NCBI GenBank assembly: GCA_022539475.1
Contig: VCMS01000313.1
Location: 1 to 63,277, forward strand
Direction: 5' to 3'
Length of the DNA: 63,277 nucleotides
Source: Gracilaria domingensis
Taxonomy: Eukaryota; Rhodophyta; Florideophyceae; Gracilariales; Gracilariaceae
The notes under the pieces were generated by a model, which was given only the letters and a program-made list of their open reading frames with translations, made no database searches and was not told the DNA's origin. This document shows, one piece after another, positions 18,690 to 29,535 of the stretch. The position numbers were made by a program, and so were the translations under genes. Each line of letters opens with the position of its first letter. The first letter of the stretch is position 1.

Positions 18690-19556
18690 ATGAATCATAT
18701 CATTAACTTCGAAGCTATTGCTGGACGACTACAGTCTTCTAATCGATCCCCGTTACACATCGTCTTAGACGTCCACGGTGTTTTGGTCCACCGAGCTCAA
18801 GCATCTCATTCTCGGTCCAAGGCCGCTCGTGATCATCGTAATCCATGGCGTGTGTTCCCCAAACGACAAGCAGTTTGGCTACGTCCCTACCTTAGAACGT
18901 TTCTGTTGGAAATTTTCCGCAGACATAACGTTGCAATCTGGAGTTCAGCGCAAGAAAAAAACATTACGCCAATGTTGGAAGCGATGTCCACTGAGTTCAG
19001 AATGTCTCCATCTCTACTGCACAGACTTTGCTTCGCATGGCACCGGCCTCAATGTCGACCTGACAGACAGACTGGAAAGTATGCATCTATCAAAAACCTC
19101 GCAGACCTTTGGGAAGATAGGGAACATGGTGCTCGATTCACACCGCGTAACACTATTCTCGTGGACGACTCTCCGACAAAGACTCGTCTGTTTCCTCCTT
19201 CTGCGATCAATGTGCGAGAATACAGCCCGGAGAGTTTGGGCCGTCATTTCAACAATGATGACACATTGCTTTGGCTTATATTGTACCTTGAGTACATCGC
19301 AGATCGAGTAGAGAGGATTGGCAATGTTGTCGATGCTAGAGTTGGTGGCCTTCCGTTCGAGGAGTTTTGTGTACTGGGAAGATCATATGCTATGTCGCGG
19401 AGACGTAGAAGAGAACGTGGGAAGAGCTTGGCTTGGGTTTTTCTTGGAGAGATTCGATCCAATTCTCGAACTGACCCCGATGATCCGATCGTTATCGTTG
19501 AGACAGAGTCAGGAGACTTTGTGGAAGAGAGGAGTGGTGAGAGAGTGAATCCATGA
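18690..19556 (+). CDS. FCP1/NIF-domain (HAD-like) protein with altered catalytic motif
   Basis: 288 aa from the ATG at 18690. Residues about 22-240 match the FCP1-homology (NLI-interacting factor) fold: hydrophobic strand plus motif 1 (IVLDVHGVLV, D27), WLRPYLRTFL, motif 2 (IWSSAQEKN, about 83-91) and the late acidic motif ILVDDSPTKTRL (about 156-167). Active members dephosphorylate phosphoserine in RNA polymerase II CTD or other proteins through DxDx(T/V). Here the second Asp is His29 (CAC at 18774-18776), so the general acid/base is missing. The C-terminal 80 residues are Arg-rich, then acidic. It may be a pseudophosphatase or a divergent subfamily. No membrane anchor is visible. Confidence 0.75.
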   Translation: MNHIINFEAIAGRLQSSNRSPLHIVLDVHGVLVHRAQASHSRSKAARDHRNPWRVFPKRQAVWLRPYLRTFLLEIFRRHNVAIWSSAQEKNITPMLEAMSTEFRMSPSLLHRLCFAWHRPQCRPDRQTGKYASIKNLADLWEDREHGARFTPRNTILVDDSPTKTRLFPPSAINVREYSPESLGRHFNNDDTLLWLILYLEYIADRVERIGNVVDARVGGLPFEEFCVLGRSYAMSRRRRRERGKSLAWVFLGEIRSNSRTDPDDPIVIVETESGDFVEERSGERVNP

Positions 19557-20933
19557 GTAGAATCTGTCTCAGAAATCACACCCACTGGTTTCCGTTGCGA
19601 GCACAGGTATGTAGAAAGCTGCCCAGTTCCGCAGAGAGGGTACTTCTGCTTTGCGGGGTACCAATCCCGCAGATGGCGACTGTGCAGCATCCAATTTGAC
19701 CTTACAGAGCTTGTTGGTACACTCATCTGCCTTAGGCTGTACGCCGATGTTTCTCCAGTTTGCACGCATGGTGAGAGCGGTTTTGGGAACGGGAATATAA
19801 TCATGAATCAAAGTAACTAGTTTAGGGCACAAGAACTGTTTGCAAAGTGTTGATCAGTTCGGTGTATCCACATCGGAATGCTTTGTTCCGTCAAAATGAA
19901 AAAATGCGGCGTCCGAAGCAGTTCAAACGCTGCCAAAAACGCTAAACATGGTTTAGCGCAATGGACCAGAAGACTATCTATCCTTTTGATACGGGTCATC
20001 GTATCCAGCCGTGATCACTTAGTATTTCCGATTAAGTTTGATTCTTGAAACATGTATCTTCGTGTATACCATCCGTATTTCTACTCAAAGAATGAAGCAG
20101 GGATGAGATAGAAATTAAGAAAAGCTTCTTCGGTTGGCTATGGAGACATATATATAGCTTTTCGTTGTAGAAGAATGGTGTTTATGATTCCCTTCATCAA
20201 GCCTCTTTCAGAACGACAGGATGATTACCCAAACATACTGATTTGACAAAAGCCAGTTTTGGCTCTAGCTTTTGTGCGATGGAAGTAGTATTCGTAAGGG
20301 CTGTCTTGAATGTAACTTGATGTGGTCGGCAGTATCATTCAAACATGCTCGCAAAGAAGTACTTTGAAACTTTGTTGAGATAGAAACTTGACCTAAAGCT
20401 ATATAGAAGAAGACTTCCGAATAGGTCGGAAGTTCCGATATCCTTTCTGACGAGAGAGAACTTTCTGTAGAAAGGTTCTACTTCGACCTACCAGGGGTAG
20501 GAATTAAGAGGTCGATGTCCGAAATAGACAAGAAGTTCCGATATGTCGGATTACAAACTTTGACAAGACGTATTTCTGCATTATTCTGTAATTTCCATTC
20601 ATGCTTCTTTGCTATTTCTGATGCCGCTGGATCCATCTTTCGCCGAATCTGGGCTGGTCGGTAAGTTTCTGGGATCCTTGGCACTCGTTTCAATCATTCT
20701 CACTAGTTACCGAAAGTAGTAGTTCGTCAAACTGCTCTTATCGAACAACTCAACCTGGAACGGTGTATCGCATGCAGCAAAGAACTCAATTGTACTTTTG
20801 GCAAGGTCTGGTAAGATGAGAAGCCTGACAAGGGGCTTATGAAGGTCTTGACGGCCAGAAAGGTGACCTTTTTAGCTGTCACACGCATGGCCACAGATAC
20901 CTGACAGACGACTTGTTCTGGTCTTCCCTGAAG
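19557..20933. other. Intergenic with one dispersed-repeat copy
   Basis: No gene recognised. A copy of a dispersed repeat family lies at about 20437-20545; the words GAAGTTCCGATAT occur twice (near 20428 and 20534), flanking it. Confidence 0.5.
20437..20545. repeat. Dispersed repeat family R1, copy 1
   Basis: It shares CTTTCTGACGAGAGAGAAC, a TTCTACTTCGACCTA block and a later GAGGTCGATGTCCGAA block with copies near 22290-22410 and 35928-36045. Confidence 0.7.
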
Positions 20934-21929
20934 ATGGAATCCGGGCGTGAGGAACTCACGAACCAAATGGTCAGATCATTTGAGGTGGCCCGCGTTCACC
21001 GCGAACATCATCGACCTGTTTCATGTCTGGATACGACTCAGAATGGACATATCATTGTTTCATCAAGCGCGGATAGTAATCTCGTTGTATATGATACTCT
21101 CGAAGGTTCCGTCAGTGGAAAAATTCCAGTTAAGAAGTACGGAGCTGGTGTAGTTCGATTCGTGCAAGATACGAACCCCTCAACCGTGGTTACGGCATCA
21201 ACTGTTGAGGATAACAAGATCCGTGCCCTTGACCTCGAATCTCAACGTTACATTCGTTACTTTGATGGACATGACTCCAAAGTGGTGTCAATTGCTGCCT
21301 CACCAGCCGGTCCGGACTTTATCACATGCTCTGAAGATTCATATGTTATGTTGTGGGACTGTCGTTCCGAAAATGCTCTTGGTAGGGTGAAGACGGATGG
21401 AACTCCCGTTGTTGCATACGATCCAAAGGGATTGATATTCGGTGTGGCGTACAGGTCTGCGAACTCGAAGACGTTAGTGAAGCTATATGACGCCCGAAAC
21501 TACAAAGATGGGCCGTTCCTGGAGTTCCCACTGAGCAATCCCTCAGACTCTCTTCCAACTTGTCTTAAATTCTCCTCAGATGGAGAGTACTTTTTACTAG
21601 TAGACACAGACAGCGAAGCGAAGGTTTCCATCTATGATGCGTACAAGGGTGCCACCTACCGCACTCTGACTGGTCATAACAATGCCAGAGGTGTTCCTTT
21701 AGAGGCCTCCTTCAGTCCCAACTCTGCGTTTATCTCGAGTGGCTCAGACGACGGCTCTGTCTATGTCTGGGATTTGCAGGAAGAAAAGATATTGCTCAAC
21801 GTACCAAGTGTCCATGCCATGGCCAGTGCATGTACAATTTGGAACCCGGTTTACGCTCTTCTCGTTACAGCTTGTCAGAATGTCAACTTTTGGCTTCCCT
21901 CAGAAGACTATCACTCAAACGATTTCTAA
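20934..21929 (+). CDS. WD40-repeat protein, WDR82/Swd2
   Basis: 331 aa from the ATG at 20934. WD repeats run the whole length, with recognisable blades ending SSADSNLVVYD, SEDSYVMLWD, SDDGSVYVWD, and the segment VEDNKIRALDLESQRYIRYF followed by GHDSKVV near residue 100, characteristic of WDR82/Swd2. In known organisms this protein is shared by the COMPASS/Set1 H3K4 methyltransferase complex and by RNA 3'-end/termination phosphatase complexes, recruiting them to Ser5-phosphorylated RNA polymerase II in the nucleus. Its length matches the family (about 310-330). No intron. Confidence 0.9.
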   Translation: MESGREELTNQMVRSFEVARVHREHHRPVSCLDTTQNGHIIVSSSADSNLVVYDTLEGSVSGKIPVKKYGAGVVRFVQDTNPSTVVTASTVEDNKIRALDLESQRYIRYFDGHDSKVVSIAASPAGPDFITCSEDSYVMLWDCRSENALGRVKTDGTPVVAYDPKGLIFGVAYRSANSKTLVKLYDARNYKDGPFLEFPLSNPSDSLPTCLKFSSDGEYFLLVDTDSEAKVSIYDAYKGATYRTLTGHNNARGVPLEASFSPNSAFISSGSDDGSVYVWDLQEEKILLNVPSVHAMASACTIWNPVYALLVTACQNVNFWLPSEDYHSNDF

Positions 21930-22289
21930 CACATGCGGCATTGTTCTTTGTATGTACATGATGATGTGCGCATTTAGGGTACAACCACATATGCCGACGT
22001 CCGACGTTGACATGTGTTATCAAATCTCGTCGTGTCTACATCTTTGAGATAAACACTGGTCTCTTTGGAGAAAATCAAGAACTTCATCTTGGGCTTATAC
22101 TGCGGTCTTCAGTCCTGTATTCTGAGGCTGCTGGAAGGACTATGTCCGTCGTGAACGATACTTTACCCTCCCCATTAAGGATCAGAAATGGTACAAACGT
22201 CAAGGACTCAGAAGATGTAGTGCTGAGATGCCCTCTGACAAGCGCCCCTCGCCGAGAAACGCTCCCTCCATTAACAAAATCTGGGTCTC

Positions 22290-22410
22290 CAAGAACTGAT
22301 TAGACGACGCCCGCATCGATTGTCGGCCTTTCTGACGAGAGAGAACTTCCTTTAACGAAAGTTCTACTTCGACCTAGGAATCAGAGGTTGTGGTCCGAAG
22401 CAAAGAAGGA
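22290..22410. repeat. Dispersed repeat family R1, copy 2
   Basis: It matches copy 3 (35928-36045) from AAGAACTGATTAGAC through GGCCTTTCTG and the CTTCGACCTAGGAAT block, with scattered substitutions. It lies just 3' of WDR82 and runs into the 94-bp tandem repeat. Confidence 0.75.
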
Positions 22411-22576
22411 TCAGAAACGCCTTCGTTGCCATTCCACTTAGAACTAACCCTTGTCTTTTCCTACGCGGGTCGTACTACTGACTGTGGTCCGAAGCAAAGA
22501 AGGATCAGAAACGCCTTCGTTGCCATTCCACTTAGAACTAACCCTTGTCTTTTCCTACGCGGGTCGTACTACTGAC
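22389..22576. repeat. Two-copy tandem repeat, 94 bp unit
   Basis: The unit beginning TGTGGTCCGAAGC at 22389 is repeated without visible change from 22483 to 22576. It sits in the 3' gap between WDR82 and RRP5. Confidence 0.9.
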
Positions 22577-22793
22577 AACAGGGCTCTTGCGCTTCCGAGA
22601 CAATGCTCGACTATTCAGAACGAACTTCGCCACATGCGGGAAGCCCCCACTAGCTCTATGCATCAGATAAATTCGTTGGACTGCTTACTTCACGATGCAG
22701 AAAACATTGTACATTAGTGCAACGAGACAAGGGTGCTTATATTTGCCTTGCTCACTCGTGAGCAACGTGAAAGCCTTGAACCCCTCAAAAAAC

Positions 22794-25700
22794 CTAGTCC
22801 GTGTTTGGCATGTTTCTCTCAATGTACTCCCTGGCATGTTTCTTCACCGCGGCTTGGGTTTCCCTGCTTCCGAAGGTCTTCTCGAAGTTTAGCCATTTTT
22901 TGCAAGCAAACTTCATCTTCTTTGAACTGAGATCTAACCGCACTAGCCGCTGGTAGAGAGTACGAACCTGCTCCACAATCTCAGCAAGGACTGTGCTTTC
23001 AGCCTTCGAACACCGCCGTACTTCCATATCAAGATAAACATTCCACAAATCAAGACGTTTCGGAAAGCTTCCGACTAGGGATTCAAAGACAGTACGGCCT
23101 CGTTCTGGAGAGCCATATTTATACTCAAACTGAGCAAACTTCGATATGGTTGCAATATGCCTTTGCTTTTCCAAAGACATTAAAGCGCGTTCCAGTGTCT
23201 GCCGAGCATCTTGTAAGTTCCCGTCAATGAAATGGTTTTGTCCTTTCGCTATCCAGACATCTTCATATGCCTTAAACCGACGTGTTGCTCTGCGCAGTAT
23301 TTCCTCCGAAAGACCAGGGTTGGATTCTCTTAGGGCGGAGGAAACTCGTAGATGAAAATCTTTCACATCTGTTATTCTTTCACATCCTCTATCGAACACC
23401 CGGAGAACGGCAGCGTCTCTCTTAACTCCCAAACTGTCGTTTAGCTCTGGATCCCTTGAATTCATCATCCCGAAGCTCGCCTCCATATTAACATACGCAC
23501 ACCAAAGATTCACCCTTTCTGCCTCAGACTCCAAGCTAATGGACTCCAGAGCTCTTTCAGCCACACTACGCGCCTTATCGATCTGCGATAGACCCAAGCA
23601 AAATGCCATGTATCGTATCCACAATACAGAGTTGTTTGGATCCCCCATCAAAAGTCGTTCATAATCTTCAACTGTTTCCGGAGCATTGGGGTTGTTAGCA
23701 ATCGTTTCTTCGCGAGTGCGAATCTCTCTTTCCAGTGCCTCCTTTTCCCTCTTCTTCTCCCGCTTTTCCCTCGAACTCTTCTTGTTCTTATTACCAATCA
23801 TATCGGCCTTCTCAACATTTTCCCCAGCTCCCATGTCTTCTTGGCCATCTTGTTCCGAAGTCATTCCCATGTCCGGTTGCTCATCAAAGCTGAAACCATG
23901 GGCTACCTTTAAGGGGGGCGCAGAGGATGCAAGTTGTTGATCAAACAGCAAGTTGGAACTGGGTGCACAATCAGTCTGTACTCCGTCCTCTTCGAGGCCC
24001 CTCTCTCCTCCTACACCGGTATCGCAGGAATCAAAGTCGTTGATTTCTTCGTTCTGCCCTTCATCATTAGCATTCTCCCCAATCTTAGCTTCATCTTCAT
24101 TTATCTCGGCACCGATTACATCCATCTCAAGGACCCCTTGTTTTCCACTTATAGCAAGACCCCTGCCTCTTTGGTTTTCTTCTAAGACAGCCGAGACTTC
24201 GTCATCATTCATGCCAGCAGCTTCGAAATAGCAACGTTTCGTCCCAACGTTGACTTTACCTTTTCGGACTTTGATCACAATTGCCGTGATTACCTGACCT
24301 ACTTCCCATTCTTCGAAAGTGTTGTTAACGAAACGGTCTTGATCGACTTCACTCTTATGCAATAAAGCAACTCCAGCATTTTCAATACCGATCAGAGCAC
24401 CATAAGACTCAATCTTTCTCACGGTCCCGGTCACTTTAGTCCCTTCAGCCAACTCTTTATGAGACACATCTTCAGCGAGTTTCCGGCGAGGTCTCCTTCG
24501 CAAAACCATAGACAACTTTGAAGCGTCCCCTTCTTTGCTTGTTAGCTTGCCTTGTACCAATTTCCCCACTGGAAATGTAACTTTCGGATCAGGGACAAAT
24601 TCATCAGATAAGTCACAAAGTTTCACATGAGCAGATACACCCCTTCCAATACTTACAAAGCAGCCCTTTTTATCCACTGCTCTCACAAATCCCCGAACTT
24701 GCGTCCCAGTCTTGAGTGCGGCCACAGTAGACATTGACACTAGGGGATCACGGGCGTCGGAGTCTGATTTTGGAGTCCTCATTGTCAGACATACTGCTGG
24801 TTTCTTGTTACACGCTTTGTTCTCTGGATCCAGTACTCGCTGCACTCGTATAACATCACCGTCCTTGAGATTCTGCATTTTTTGGACAACATCTTCGAAG
24901 TCTGACGAAACATCGCAGATATCGACAATCCCCCATGACGTAGATTTCTCTTCTTCTCGTCTGGCATTCCATGGGATGAGAACCTTAACCCCATGTCCTG
25001 GAATCACATCTTTCACAATGCCAAAGAACGCTTTGTCATGGTCACTGCCATTCTCAGATATAGTGCCCTCTAGCTGCTTAGAACCTTGATCTGTCTTCGT
25101 AATCATTAACATAACGGGAATTCCGGGCTCGATGTTAACTTTTTGGTCTTCAAATAAGCAATTCACATCGGATACCGAAATCCAAGACTCTGATCCGGCG
25201 CTAACCAATGTCCTACGTTTGTTATCTTTCTCTTCACTGCCAGACTTGCTAAGCCTTGTTGACACATGTTGCACAAAACCAAGAACTTTAACTCCTGCTT
25301 CTGGCTTGACGCACGATGAGGTTTTGTTAAGTGACAGGTCCAGAACCATCGGAAGTTTGTTTTCCTTATCCTCATGCCTTCGAATCCCGCAAACATATGC
25401 TGGACGAACAATGGACCCTATCTCCGGTAAACTATACCTAGATGCATAGGTGTTTGAAAGAGGCCCAAGCGGAATAGTATTAAGCTCTTGTTCTGAAAGC
25501 GTACCAGTGTTTGTCACATGCAAATGACCGACGACGCCCGGACCAATTCCGATGAAAACGTGTGACGAGAAAGACTTAGTAACTTTACCCGAAACCTGCA
25601 TCCCAATAACTCCAGATTCATCTTGTGCAGCAGTAGACTTCAAAACAGAAATGCTTGCAATGTCATGCAAGTTTGACGGGGGACGTCGCTCCTTCCCCGC

Positions 25701-26516
25701 TTTTGATCTCTCTTGATGTTGAGCCCAGTTAATTGCAATCAAATTTCGGTCAGTACCTTTTCCCCCTGCCTTTATAACTTTGCATTTCAGAAGAGTACCA
25801 GGACGAAGTTGTAGCGCGTCATGCAAAGGGGGGAAAATTGCAAAGGCAATAACGGACTTCTTCTTCGCAACTTCAACGCTCAGAATGATGTATATATGTT
25901 TCACAAGCACGACACGGGCCCAGACTTCGTTTCCCGAAGGTAGAACGAATTTCTTGCCAGACCCCGAAACGACTTCCCTTTCCATGGATAAATCAACCAC
26001 GTCCGAGAACGGATCAACGTCCAGAATCCTTAATGTTTGCTTCCGTTTATCATCATCACGCTTTGTTTCGATATCATCCATATCAACATCCTTCACAGTC
26101 TCACCTCCATCATGTATAACAATCTCCGGATTTGTTTCCTTTGCATTGAAAGTTACACCAACCGCGGTAGATCCACCAACCTTCAACTTGTAGAGGGTAC
26201 CAAATGGCCTAGAACTACTTGGTACGGCCTCAACCAGAGCACCTATCTTAAAATTTCGATCAACAGGTTTCCCCACCATAGCAGCTCGCCACTCTTCAAT
26301 ACATGGAAACAGTCCAATGCAATCTTCTTCATGACCCCTGTCCCCGACATCGGACGATCGCATAGAGAGCGTGAACCGTTTCTTCTCTACGTCAACGTCC
26401 TCAACAATGACTGAGCATGATTGATGGATTTTCAGACATCTTGCTGGGTCACTAACAAACTGATCCGCTATACGTGACTTTCGAACAAAACCGACGACAT
26501 CGCCCAAAAACCCCAC
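22794..26516 (-). CDS. RRP5: RRP5/PDCD11 ribosome-biogenesis protein, C-terminal part
   Basis: 1240 codons. The nominal first codon is GTG (26514-26516), so this frame has no ATG of its own and must continue the preceding frame. It contains further S1 RNA-binding domains (for example EGTKVTGTVRKIESYGALIG, GTQVRGFVRAVDKKGCFVSI), an acidic Lys/Glu spacer and a C-terminal block of HAT/TPR-type repeats in the last 320 or so residues (VEDYERLLMGDPNNSVLWIR, KARSVAERAL, NLWNVYLDME-like). This is the RRP5 layout: the S1 array binds pre-rRNA and the HAT block is needed for 18S rRNA processing in the nucleolus. It ends close to repeat R1. Confidence 0.9.
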   Translation of the reverse strand: MGFLGDVVGFVRKSRIADQFVSDPARCLKIHQSCSVIVEDVDVEKKRFTLSMRSSDVGDRGHEEDCIGLFPCIEEWRAAMVGKPVDRNFKIGALVEAVPSSSRPFGTLYKLKVGGSTAVGVTFNAKETNPEIVIHDGGETVKDVDMDDIETKRDDDKRKQTLRILDVDPFSDVVDLSMEREVVSGSGKKFVLPSGNEVWARVVLVKHIYIILSVEVAKKKSVIAFAIFPPLHDALQLRPGTLLKCKVIKAGGKGTDRNLIAINWAQHQERSKAGKERRPPSNLHDIASISVLKSTAAQDESGVIGMQVSGKVTKSFSSHVFIGIGPGVVGHLHVTNTGTLSEQELNTIPLGPLSNTYASRYSLPEIGSIVRPAYVCGIRRHEDKENKLPMVLDLSLNKTSSCVKPEAGVKVLGFVQHVSTRLSKSGSEEKDNKRRTLVSAGSESWISVSDVNCLFEDQKVNIEPGIPVMLMITKTDQGSKQLEGTISENGSDHDKAFFGIVKDVIPGHGVKVLIPWNARREEEKSTSWGIVDICDVSSDFEDVVQKMQNLKDGDVIRVQRVLDPENKACNKKPAVCLTMRTPKSDSDARDPLVSMSTVAALKTGTQVRGFVRAVDKKGCFVSIGRGVSAHVKLCDLSDEFVPDPKVTFPVGKLVQGKLTSKEGDASKLSMVLRRRPRRKLAEDVSHKELAEGTKVTGTVRKIESYGALIGIENAGVALLHKSEVDQDRFVNNTFEEWEVGQVITAIVIKVRKGKVNVGTKRCYFEAAGMNDDEVSAVLEENQRGRGLAISGKQGVLEMDVIGAEINEDEAKIGENANDEGQNEEINDFDSCDTGVGGERGLEEDGVQTDCAPSSNLLFDQQLASSAPPLKVAHGFSFDEQPDMGMTSEQDGQEDMGAGENVEKADMIGNKNKKSSREKREKKREKEALEREIRTREETIANNPNAPETVEDYERLLMGDPNNSVLWIRYMAFCLGLSQIDKARSVAERALESISLESEAERVNLWCAYVNMEASFGMMNSRDPELNDSLGVKRDAAVLRVFDRGCERITDVKDFHLRVSSALRESNPGLSEEILRRATRRFKAYEDVWIAKGQNHFIDGNLQDARQTLERALMSLEKQRHIATISKFAQFEYKYGSPERGRTVFESLVGSFPKRLDLWNVYLDMEVRRCSKAESTVLAEIVEQVRTLYQRLVRLDLSSKKMKFACKKWLNFEKTFGSRETQAAVKKHAREYIERNMPNTD

Positions 26517-26518
26517 AA

Positions 26519-29065
26519 TTACCCCCCCGGCAACAGAGCCTTCACATATCCACGAAGGAAAGTGCTTCTCCCGCTTTTCTTCGCTCCAGAGAACTGCTTG
26601 ATTAGATCGTCGAAAGACATGGGGAGGTTTCCCGCTTCAGTCGCTTTCCTCAGACTCGGTTTCATCGAGACAGTTGGCGAACCCATCCCAACTGATAAAA
26701 CGAGCAGATTTCTTACGTTGATAGGGTCCAAACCCTTGTCATCAGATGAAAGACGCCTTCTAACTTCAGAGGCGAGCCTCTCAGACAGACCATGTATATC
26801 TGAAAGATGCCCAAAAGGTAAAAGGCAAGTTACTCCATTTGACTTTTGAGAGTCTACTTGGTGGTCCTCTTTCGATGCACTAGCAGTAACAGATACAAGA
26901 ACAGATTTGGTTTGTTCGTCAATATCGAAAATTGATCCATGCACGCGCTCCCCAACCTGCAGCTTTCGTTCCTGCGGACTGGAATCTGTTTGTAGGCTCA
27001 TTGAAAGAAAAAGCCTTCGATTCACTGGGTCAGCATTGACAATCCTTACATGAACGGTTTCGCCTATAGGATAAACTTCTTCTATTTTGGACGGGGTCTT
27101 TTGCCAAACTTTATCCAATGAGAGAGAATCAGATCGCACAAGCCCAACCACGCCGTTGCAGAATTCAACCAAAAGCCCTCCTTTCGACGTTACCATCCTT
27201 GAGGTGCCACTGAAAACAAGACTTGATGCCGAACCTCCGGTTGCTGTCTTATCACCACGTGAAGCCAAAAGTGCTTCTTTCGCCTGTTCGTATGACGTGA
27301 GCGTCGGATAGGCAGGGGATACCAAGGACTTTCGAGCAGTTAAGTAAATTTTCCCTCGACCAACCTTGACATATAAGACTCTGCACTTAAGAAGAGCTCC
27401 TATTCGCAAATGCGGATGTTTCGATAAGCGAGTAGAAGGTATGGGAACGTCAGAAACATGCAAATGAGGAATGATTCCGTTCAGGTACGGATCACCGTCC
27501 ACGGCAACTGCAATTGACCCTAGCGACGTGTGTGATAAGATTCGGCAATCATAAATCGCTCCAGATTCAATCTCGTCAATAGTAAGTGCCTTTCTTGACA
27601 AAACGCTGCGGCGCATATCAACGTTGATCACCCCATCTAAACGCGAGATAGAGATGATGCGCGCGGCACAATCGACCTTCATACCCTTCTGATACCTTGA
27701 CTCCAGCTTCAAACCTTTCGAGTCCGATATGCGACTCAAGTGGGCAAATATCGGTATCCTTCGTGAACAACCAGCGAGGATATCAGACTTTTTATCAACT
27801 TCTGAATCATTTACGAGTCCCTGATCCTCAGATACATCCATATCATCCTCGTCGTCCGTCTCTCCCAAGCCATGACGCATTAGAATCCCAAACCCAGGTT
27901 TAACTCGATCAACTATAAGAGACTTGATGATTGTTCCAGTTTTCAACTCCGGCGGGATTCGTCGCGGAACAAAGTCTTTCACCATAGAATCAAGTAGAGT
28001 TCCACCGATGCGCTTCAGAGCTGAATCAACATACATGAGGCGGGTCACTACTTGTTTTCCAAGTTCAAAGTCCATTTCTCCATCTTCACTTCGAGGCACA
28101 TGCGTAACGTCAACTTCTATGCTGAATACACCGAATGCAGTGAGGACTAAACCACCATCACCGACCTGTACAATCTTCGCTTTGACGAGCATTCCAGCGC
28201 ATAGATCTCGGTAAGTAATTGCTTCACTTGAGCCGAGCGTGGCATTGAATACTTCTTTACGAATGGAACTTAATTTGACAACGGCAGAAAAGCTTTTGCT
28301 TCTCTTCCCAGGCAACGGAACTTCCTTCAGTGTAACAGTTTCTATGGGGGTTCCGGGTTGTAATGTCTGCTCTTTTCGTGGTATGTGACACTTCTGAAAA
28401 GAAAGGAAACCCGTATGCGAAATATTTGCGCCAAACGAAACGACGTATCCATGGTCCTCGACAGACTTGATTACCCCGTAACTGGGAAACCCTTTCCGCA
28501 AAATATGTTTAGGATTTAGGCCAGCATTCACTAGTTCTGGTTTCAAGGATACGCGTGCTGCCTTTCTTCCATGGTAGTTCGAGTCGATGTCAACCAAGAC
28601 AGCTCGCACAACACTTCCTACCGTCAGTGCCTCATACAATGGGAGTGGTAGGTCTTCTGCATCTTCTACGTCAGTATCACTGCTGTCAGAATCACTTCCA
28701 TCGCGACCGGATTTCAGTCCGCGTCGCATATCTCTGGCCTGCTTCTGGACAAGCATTTCATCCGGGTCAGCAGCAGCCCGTATGCCACCGTGAATAGTGA
28801 ATTCCATACCGTTCACGTCCGCTTTGGTCACAAGCGCGAGAACTGTCATCCCAACAGAAAGACGAGAAAAGCTGAGACCACTTCCGTGACGTGTTACCGT
28901 ATCTTCCACAAGAGTTTCATCCTTTGATTCTTTCTTCTTCGGTCTTTTTAGCTGAGGCCCAAATAGAACTTGTCCGTTCCGTTTCCGAACGCGTGGAGTA
29001 GAACCGGGGGCAGCACCCCTTGGAAACAAATCGCCTTCAGCATCTTTGTGACGACTTCCGACCAT
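26519..29065 (-). CDS. RRP5: RRP5/PDCD11 ribosome-biogenesis protein, N-terminal part
   Basis: 848 aa from the ATG at 29065, ending TAA at 26519-26521. The Lys-rich N-terminus (RPKKKESKDE) is followed by successive S1 domains (GMTVLALVTKAD, LTVGSVVRAVLVDID, KGFPSYGVIKSVEDHGYVV, VGERVHGSIFDIDEQTK). The stop falls in the middle of an S1 domain, directly after a run of seven G on the coding strand (26522-26528). One extra G would make the frame continue smoothly into the C-terminal part. The two pieces total about 2090 residues, against about 1730-1870 in yeast and human. I read this as one gene with a 1-nt homopolymer deletion, most likely a sequencing or assembly error. Confidence 0.9.
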   Translation of the reverse strand: MVGSRHKDAEGDLFPRGAAPGSTPRVRKRNGQVLFGPQLKRPKKKESKDETLVEDTVTRHGSGLSFSRLSVGMTVLALVTKADVNGMEFTIHGGIRAAADPDEMLVQKQARDMRRGLKSGRDGSDSDSSDTDVEDAEDLPLPLYEALTVGSVVRAVLVDIDSNYHGRKAARVSLKPELVNAGLNPKHILRKGFPSYGVIKSVEDHGYVVSFGANISHTGFLSFQKCHIPRKEQTLQPGTPIETVTLKEVPLPGKRSKSFSAVVKLSSIRKEVFNATLGSSEAITYRDLCAGMLVKAKIVQVGDGGLVLTAFGVFSIEVDVTHVPRSEDGEMDFELGKQVVTRLMYVDSALKRIGGTLLDSMVKDFVPRRIPPELKTGTIIKSLIVDRVKPGFGILMRHGLGETDDEDDMDVSEDQGLVNDSEVDKKSDILAGCSRRIPIFAHLSRISDSKGLKLESRYQKGMKVDCAARIISISRLDGVINVDMRRSVLSRKALTIDEIESGAIYDCRILSHTSLGSIAVAVDGDPYLNGIIPHLHVSDVPIPSTRLSKHPHLRIGALLKCRVLYVKVGRGKIYLTARKSLVSPAYPTLTSYEQAKEALLASRGDKTATGGSASSLVFSGTSRMVTSKGGLLVEFCNGVVGLVRSDSLSLDKVWQKTPSKIEEVYPIGETVHVRIVNADPVNRRLFLSMSLQTDSSPQERKLQVGERVHGSIFDIDEQTKSVLVSVTASASKEDHQVDSQKSNGVTCLLPFGHLSDIHGLSERLASEVRRRLSSDDKGLDPINVRNLLVLSVGMGSPTVSMKPSLRKATEAGNLPMSFDDLIKQFSGAKKSGRSTFLRGYVKALLPGG

Positions 29066-29535
29066 ATCTCAATTCAAAAGGAAGTAGGAACGGATTGGTG
29101 TATTGGGGCAGCGCTGTTGTACTTTTGCAATGTGAAACTTGCAGCTTGATGAGCAGCAGCCAAAATTTAAGCGCGCACCTACTCCATCGCCAAACTTAAG
29201 AACGGGGCGAAGTGGCTGGTTATAGAGCAAACTCCTTTCGATGTCTATCTACAGTTTCACCGCCGGCCGACGGAGCAGTCCGTGAGCATCTACGAAGGGA
29301 AGCGGATCAAAGCGTGAGAAAAAATCGGAATAGAAGATTTCTCCAAAACGTGATTTATTTCAGTAAATCACGTTTCCACCCACACACACCTGGGCCACGC
29401 ATCGACGTTGAGGTTGGTTGGATCGAACTTGGATCATCCAAGTGGTTGCCAGCGCGCTATTTGCATCTATCCTTGGTGAATAGTATTCACTGAATACGTA
29501 GCCGCCCACCGCCGAGGTCAACTCCGAGGTGGCAA

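Noticed and set aside
19244..19804. 186-codon minus-strand frame overlapping the NIF-domain gene
   Set aside because: Antisense shadow of a confidently identified gene.
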